Shown one piece after another: positions 12,452 through 15,660 of a stretch of 15,660 nucleotides of DNA. The translations under genes and the position numbers were made by a program. Source of the stretch: Candidatus Levyibacteriota bacterium. Its GTDB lineage: Bacteria; Patescibacteriota; Microgenomatia; Levybacterales; UBA12049. The stretch covers positions 1 through 15,660 of the forward strand of contig JACPTT010000058.1 in the NCBI GenBank assembly GCA_016192645.1, written 5' to 3'. The notes beneath the pieces are model-generated. The model worked only from the letters and a program-made list of their open reading frames with translations. It was not told the DNA's origin and ran no database searches. Within the stretch, counting starts at the first letter, position 1. The number at the start of each line of letters is the position of its first letter.

Positions 12452-13738
12452 ATGACTTTCCAAAAGATAGTACTTCGGAATGGTTTACGCGTTTTGACTA
12501 TCCCCATGCCTTCTTTTGAAAGCGTAACTGTGCTGGTGATGGTGGCAGCAGGGAGCCGCTATGAAACTCGCAAGACGAATGGCATTTCTCATTTCTTAGA
12601 ACACATGGCATTTAAGGGAACAAAAAAGCGGCCTTCGGCACTTTTAATCTCAACTTTAATTGATGGAATTGGCGGAGAATTCAACGCTTTTACCGGCAAG
12701 GAAACAACCGGTTACTATATCAAATCATCTGCAAACCATATCGATTTATCTTTAGATTTGCTTTCCGATATGCTTTGCAAATCCCTTTTTATAGACTCGG
12801 AAATAAATAAGGAGAGAGGCGTTATTCTTGAAGAGATCAATCTATATGAAGATACGCCTGTTCGAAAGATTGGCGATATCTACGAGCGGCTTCTTTACGG
12901 CAACACGCCAATGGGATGGGATATAGCGGGAGAAAAAGAGGTTATTAAAAAAATTCAAAAACAAGATTTTCTTTCTTATCTGGCAAGTTTATACAGTGCT
13001 CATAACATAACCGTGGTTGTAGCCGGAGGCATTAATTCGGCAAAAACCAACGAGCAGGTTAGCAAATATTTCGGAAAAATGAAAAGGTTTGATATAAAAA
13101 GATATGCCGGTATCATTGAAAATCAGAAAAAGCCCACAGTTTTTATCAAGCACAAAAAGACCGAACAGGCTCATCTTGCTCTGGGCGTTCGGACCGTTTC
13201 TGTAAATCATAAAGACCGCTACGCATTGGCTGTTCTTTCGGCAATTTTAGGCGGAGGAATGTCGTCTCGGCTTTTTCATGAAGTTAGGGAGAAAAGAGGT
13301 CTTGCCTATTATGTAAGAAGTGCTTCCGATCATTACCAAGATTGCGGCAGTCTTGTTTCTTTAGCCGGTGTTGATCCCAAGCGAGTGGAAGAAGCAGTAA
13401 GAGTTATGGTTGATGAATACCGGAAAATCGCCCATCCAAAAAGCGAGGGAGACGGACATATCTCAAAAGAGGAGCTTAAAAAAGCAAAAGAATTTATAAA
13501 AGGACATTTGGTTTTGGAGCTTGAAGACTCACGCGCGGTTGCTTCTTTTTATGCTGCTCAGGAGCTTTTGGAAGAGGGGATTGACAATACGGAGGAGATT
13601 CTTGCTAAAATAGATAAGGTAACTATAGAAGAAGTTCAAAAAGTCGGAAGAAGATATTTTAAAAATCAGAATCTGAATCTTGCCCTAATCGGGGATTTTC
13701 CCGATGGACAAAAGTTTGAAAAGTTGCTAGAGTTATAG
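12452..13738 (+). CDS. M16 family zinc peptidase (processing-peptidase type)
   Basis: 428 residues, the length of a two-domain M16B peptidase subunit. The inverted zinc motif HxxEH is intact (HFLEH, 47-51); the third ligand is likely Glu128 in VILEEINLYEDTP, 76 residues after the motif. The second-half signature GGGMSSRLFHEVREKRGLAYYV, which helps form the substrate site, is also present. Thus a single chain carries both the catalytic and the partner half and probably forms a homodimer that clips peptides or protein extensions. No signal peptide is visible, so it should be cytoplasmic. ATG 12452 follows an extended -10 box by 8 nt. The spacers on both sides are long repeat hairpins. Confidence 0.95.
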   Translation: MTFQKIVLRNGLRVLTIPMPSFESVTVLVMVAAGSRYETRKTNGISHFLEHMAFKGTKKRPSALLISTLIDGIGGEFNAFTGKETTGYYIKSSANHIDLSLDLLSDMLCKSLFIDSEINKERGVILEEINLYEDTPVRKIGDIYERLLYGNTPMGWDIAGEKEVIKKIQKQDFLSYLASLYSAHNITVVVAGGINSAKTNEQVSKYFGKMKRFDIKRYAGIIENQKKPTVFIKHKKTEQAHLALGVRTVSVNHKDRYALAVLSAILGGGMSSRLFHEVREKRGLAYYVRSASDHYQDCGSLVSLAGVDPKRVEEAVRVMVDEYRKIAHPKSEGDGHISKEELKKAKEFIKGHLVLELEDSRAVASFYAAQELLEEGIDNTEEILAKIDKVTIEEVQKVGRRYFKNQNLNLALIGDFPDGQKFEKLLEL

Positions 13739-13872
13739 ATAGTTGAGGATAGACGCTGGAGGCTAGAGGCTGGATCTTGAGGTCAGAATTTTGAAGCTAG
13801 TCTTTTCTAATCTCTAATTTCAAGTTTCAAATTCCAGATTCTAGTTTCTACTGTCTAGCATCAAATTTTGCT
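13739..13872. repeat. Heptamer-based inverted spacer between M16 and ndk
   Basis: The left half reads as heptamers TAGACGC, TGGAGGC, TAGAGGC, TGGATCT, TGAGGTC. The right half is the reverse type (CTAATCT, CTAATTT, CAAGTTT, CAAATTC, CAGATTC, TAGTTTC, TACTGTC, TAGCATC). Reverse-complementing the right half aligns TAGAC, CTAGA, CTGGA and TTGA blocks with the left; most differences are G versus A, so an RNA stem could keep them as G-U pairs. Confidence 0.7.
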
Positions 13873-14337
13873 ATGGAAAGAAGTGTAGTTTTAGTCAAAC
13901 CGGATGGGCTCCAGCGGGGAGTAGTTGGAGAGGTTATTCATCGCTTCGAGCGAAAAGGATTGCGGCTTTCCGGAATCAAAATGATCTCACTCGATGATGC
14001 CTTGTTAGACGAGTGGTATGCCCATCACAAAGATAAATCTTTCTTTCCGAGTCTTAAAGAATACATGAAGACAGCGCCGGTTGTTGCCATGCTTTGGGAA
14101 GGAGTGGATGCGGTCTCAACTGTTCGAAAACTCATTGGAGTTACAAAAGCCCGCGAAGCAGAGGCAGGAACCGTAAGAGGCGATTTTGCCATGAGCCAGC
14201 AGTACAACCTTATTCACGCTTCAGAAAATAAAGAAATTGCGCAAAAAGAAGAAAAGCTCATGTTCTTACCCTCAGAAGTTTTCTCCTGGGAAAAAACCGA
14301 CTACAAACACATCTATCTCAAAGAAGAGCTATTTTAA
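13873..14337 (+). CDS. ndk: Nucleoside diphosphate kinase
   Basis: 154 residues. Transfers the gamma-phosphate of ATP to NDPs by a phospho-histidine intermediate, supplying NTPs and dNTPs. By alignment to the family, Lys9 (VLVKPDG), Tyr49, Arg102 (TVRGDF), Asn112 and catalytic His115 are present. The active-site loop reads NLIHASEN rather than the common N.(I/V)HGSDS, so the Ser after His is kept but the following Asp is Glu. The C-terminus is about 10 residues longer than the classical ~140-150-aa enzyme (KTDYKHIYLKEELF). No Shine-Dalgarno precedes the ATG; the upstream spacer is a repeat hairpin and may belong to its leader. It ends 43 bp before the Tat-exported gene. Confidence 0.95.
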   Translation: MERSVVLVKPDGLQRGVVGEVIHRFERKGLRLSGIKMISLDDALLDEWYAHHKDKSFFPSLKEYMKTAPVVAMLWEGVDAVSTVRKLIGVTKAREAEAGTVRGDFAMSQQYNLIHASENKEIAQKEEKLMFLPSEVFSWEKTDYKHIYLKEELF

Positions 14338-14340
14338 TAT

Positions 14341-14369
14341 TTGCTTTTTTCTTCACAGAGTGTTATACT
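14341..14369 (+). promoter_or_regulatory. Promoter of the Tat-exported protein gene
   Basis: TTGCTT, 17 nt, TGTTATACT (extended -10). The expected start lies about 5 nt before ATG 14381, giving a very short leader. Confidence 0.55.
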
Positions 14370-14380
14370 TTGCTATCTTT

Positions 14381-15346
14381 ATGGTTAGTTCAAAAGAAGC
14401 TTTAAGTAGAAGAGCTTTCCTCCTGGGAGGAGCTTCTTTCGGTTTATTAGGAGCGATCAGATCTCTCGCTTCCCCTAGAGGGACAGAAGCCGGCGGTGGA
14501 TCAGAATGTGTGATTACGCCAGACGTTCGTCCTTTCATTATTGATTACGAAGGCAGAGAGGTAGAAATACCAACAGAAGTGTTTACCAAAGTAGTCCACA
14601 ACCCTCAATTCGCCTTTGGTTTTGATTTAAACCGCGGTGATTACCTACGAGAGGTAAGAAGCAGGATAAATGAAGTTCGGGGATTCGCGGTAAAAGGAAG
14701 GCCAGAAATGCTTAATCGTTCACCCCTAGTTTTGCCCGAGGATGAACCACAAAACCAAATTCCTGTAGAGACTACTTTAGAAGATAGGCGTCTTCTTGTA
14801 AGGGCAAAAGATCCAGAAGGCTTTCCCGCGGGCAGCCAAATCTCAGTAATGCTACCTATTAGCCCAGATCCACGTTCCTTCTATGTGATGCGAACATTTA
14901 CAGAAGGTGCCGAGACAGAAAAAAGGATGATAAAAACTCCTGCAATTGTAGGCGTTGTCTATCTCGAAAGAGGCGGTGCTGGTGATTTCTTTTGGAGTGG
15001 ACGATTTACCGACTTGTATCCGCAGTTTCTAGGAGAGCCCGGAATTCAAGGAATGACCGTAGATCTACAAGAAGCGCGAGATGCGAGGGATCTCATAGGT
15101 TCCACGGTTGCTACTGTGGAGACAAACGAAAACGGTGTTTATGTCTTTGAGGGTGTAAATCCTGGGAGATATCGCGTAGGACCCCGTCTTTTTTCTGGGG
15201 TGGCGAGAACCCAGGGTAATCCAGAAGTAATTGTAAGTTCTGAAACGACACTTGCATCTGGCGTGATCGTTGGCATCAAACCAGAAGATCTACCAGATCA
15301 TCTAAGGCCAAAAACTAACAGACTCTTTTTACCGCAGATTCCATAG
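14381..15346 (+). CDS. Tat-exported protein with SdrD-B/Cna-B-like domain
   Basis: 321 residues. The N-terminus has a twin-arginine signal: SRRAFLLGGASFGLLGAI, then SLA as a likely cleavage region. A middle part (about 45-190) of unknown fold follows. Residues about 193-300 match the SdrD-B/prealbumin-like pattern: GVVYLERGG, GEPGIQGMTVDL, then VETNENGVYVFEGVNPGRYRV, typical beta-sandwich domains of surface proteins. No sorting signal or membrane anchor is seen at the end (RLFLPQIP), so it may be released or held non-covalently. The ORF is open upstream into ndk, but ATG 14381 is chosen because the Tat motif starts 8 residues later and a promoter ends just before it. Function unknown beyond an exported, folded-before-export protein. 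Confidence 0.85.
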   Translation: MVSSKEALSRRAFLLGGASFGLLGAIRSLASPRGTEAGGGSECVITPDVRPFIIDYEGREVEIPTEVFTKVVHNPQFAFGFDLNRGDYLREVRSRINEVRGFAVKGRPEMLNRSPLVLPEDEPQNQIPVETTLEDRRLLVRAKDPEGFPAGSQISVMLPISPDPRSFYVMRTFTEGAETEKRMIKTPAIVGVVYLERGGAGDFFWSGRFTDLYPQFLGEPGIQGMTVDLQEARDARDLIGSTVATVETNENGVYVFEGVNPGRYRVGPRLFSGVARTQGNPEVIVSSETTLASGVIVGIKPEDLPDHLRPKTNRLFLPQIP

Positions 15347-15365
15347 TTCTTTTACTGGCTACAAC

Positions 15366-15401
15366 TCCGTCTTTCACGAGACTGGAAGGCGGACCCTTTT
15401 T
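15366..15401 (+). terminator. Rho-independent terminator after the Tat-exported gene
   Basis: Stem TCCGTCTT / AAGGCGGA (8 bp, one U-G), 12-base loop, then CCC and TTTTT. Begins 20 bp after the stop codon. Confidence 0.6.
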
Positions 15402-15416
15402 GTAATAACATTGTAA

Positions 15417-15660
15417 TTACAAAAATAGTTGGAGGGGTTTAGGGAGGAATTTACGAACAGTTTTGCTCAATCCCCAATGGTCTCCTGCCCGAAAGAAGAA
15501 AAGCGCGATCTATACCAGAATAAAAATAATGTGCTGGTCGATAAGAAATGAGGTTGTGCCGCGGCCAACATAGGGAAAATTAAGAATTGGAAGATAATAG
15601 AGGAGCATCAGCAGTATTCCCGACAGGGCTGCCAGACGAACAAAAACTCCAAGAATTAAA
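15417..15660 (-). pseudogene. DoxX-like membrane protein, broken by an in-frame TAG, 5' part beyond the edge
   Basis: Reading the minus strand from the right edge gives membrane-protein sequence with a DoxX-family C-terminal pattern: RLAALSGILLMLLYYLP, then FLIDQHIIFILV, TAG at 15512-15510, then in the same frame IALFFFRAGDHWGLSKTVRKFLP and TAA at 15419-15417. From memory of the family, the text after the TAG continues the expected last helix and the AG...WGL motif, so one nonsense change (for example TTG to TAG) explains the break. Alternatively the protein really ends at the TAG, or this is a sequencing error. The N-terminal part lies outside the window. It is convergent with the Tat-exported gene. 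Confidence 0.6.

Noticed and set aside
14237..14380. Extension of the Tat-exported gene into ndk
   Set aside because: The Tat motif begins 8 residues after ATG 14381 and a promoter ends just before it; the extension overlaps ndk by 101 bp.
5993..15512. Reassignment of TAG to an amino acid
   Set aside because: TAG is the plain final stop of comEA, argS, the M16 gene, the Tat-exported gene and the 134-aa gene, with no family-like sequence after it.
7066..15560. Shared GGTTGTGCCGCGG in the kinase gene and the DoxX-like gene
   Set aside because: Both encode Arg-Gly-Thr-Thr; in the kinase this is a normal family motif before the last strand, so chance codon agreement is enough.

Overview
The window looks like a chromosomal piece from a Candidate Phyla Radiation (Patescibacteria) bacterium, most likely of the Microgenomates type. 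This is an inference from several signs: compact, moderately AT-rich gene order; a secreted protein at the left edge of a kind I associate from memory with Microgenomates; competence genes with ComEC split in two; short accessory proteins; and almost no Shine-Dalgarno sequences. I see no phage, transposase, CRISPR, rRNA or tRNA. The code looks standard: TAA, TAG and TGA all end genes.

Layout. Positions 1-1398 (minus) hold a secreted protein that runs off the left edge, preceded by a six-helix membrane protein. Divergent from them at 1462 is leuS, followed on the plus strand by comEA, the membrane half of comEC, and a separate metallo-hydrolase half of comEC (to 6910). This is a leucyl-tRNA synthetase plus DNA-uptake cluster. 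Convergent to it (6917-9953, minus) is a four-gene signalling cassette: response regulator, unknown Pro-rich protein, small membrane protein, hybrid-free histidine kinase. A 545-bp gap (9954-10498) holds two good promoters and a 56-codon orphan ORF. Then on the plus strand come argS, an M16 zinc peptidase, ndk, and a Tat-exported protein with an SdrD-B-like domain. A terminator and a broken DoxX-like gene (minus) close the window.

Two patterns cut across the genes. First, most genes that head a transcription unit have a -10 box 6-8 nt before the start codon, which predicts leaderless mRNAs. Second, many loci carry small arrays of 7-, 8- or 9-bp units, very often exactly four copies, each locus with its own unit sequence. 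They lie at gene junctions, often overlapping start or stop codons, and inside coding sequences (the secreted protein, leuS, comEA, the comEC hydrolase, the histidine kinase, and three times in argS). At several spacers the arrays occur as inverted pairs that fold into long hairpins, one of which covers the comEC start codon. Separate short perfect palindromes also sit inside coding genes, and one of them occurs in two unrelated genes. These arrays and palindromes are the most unusual thing in the window.
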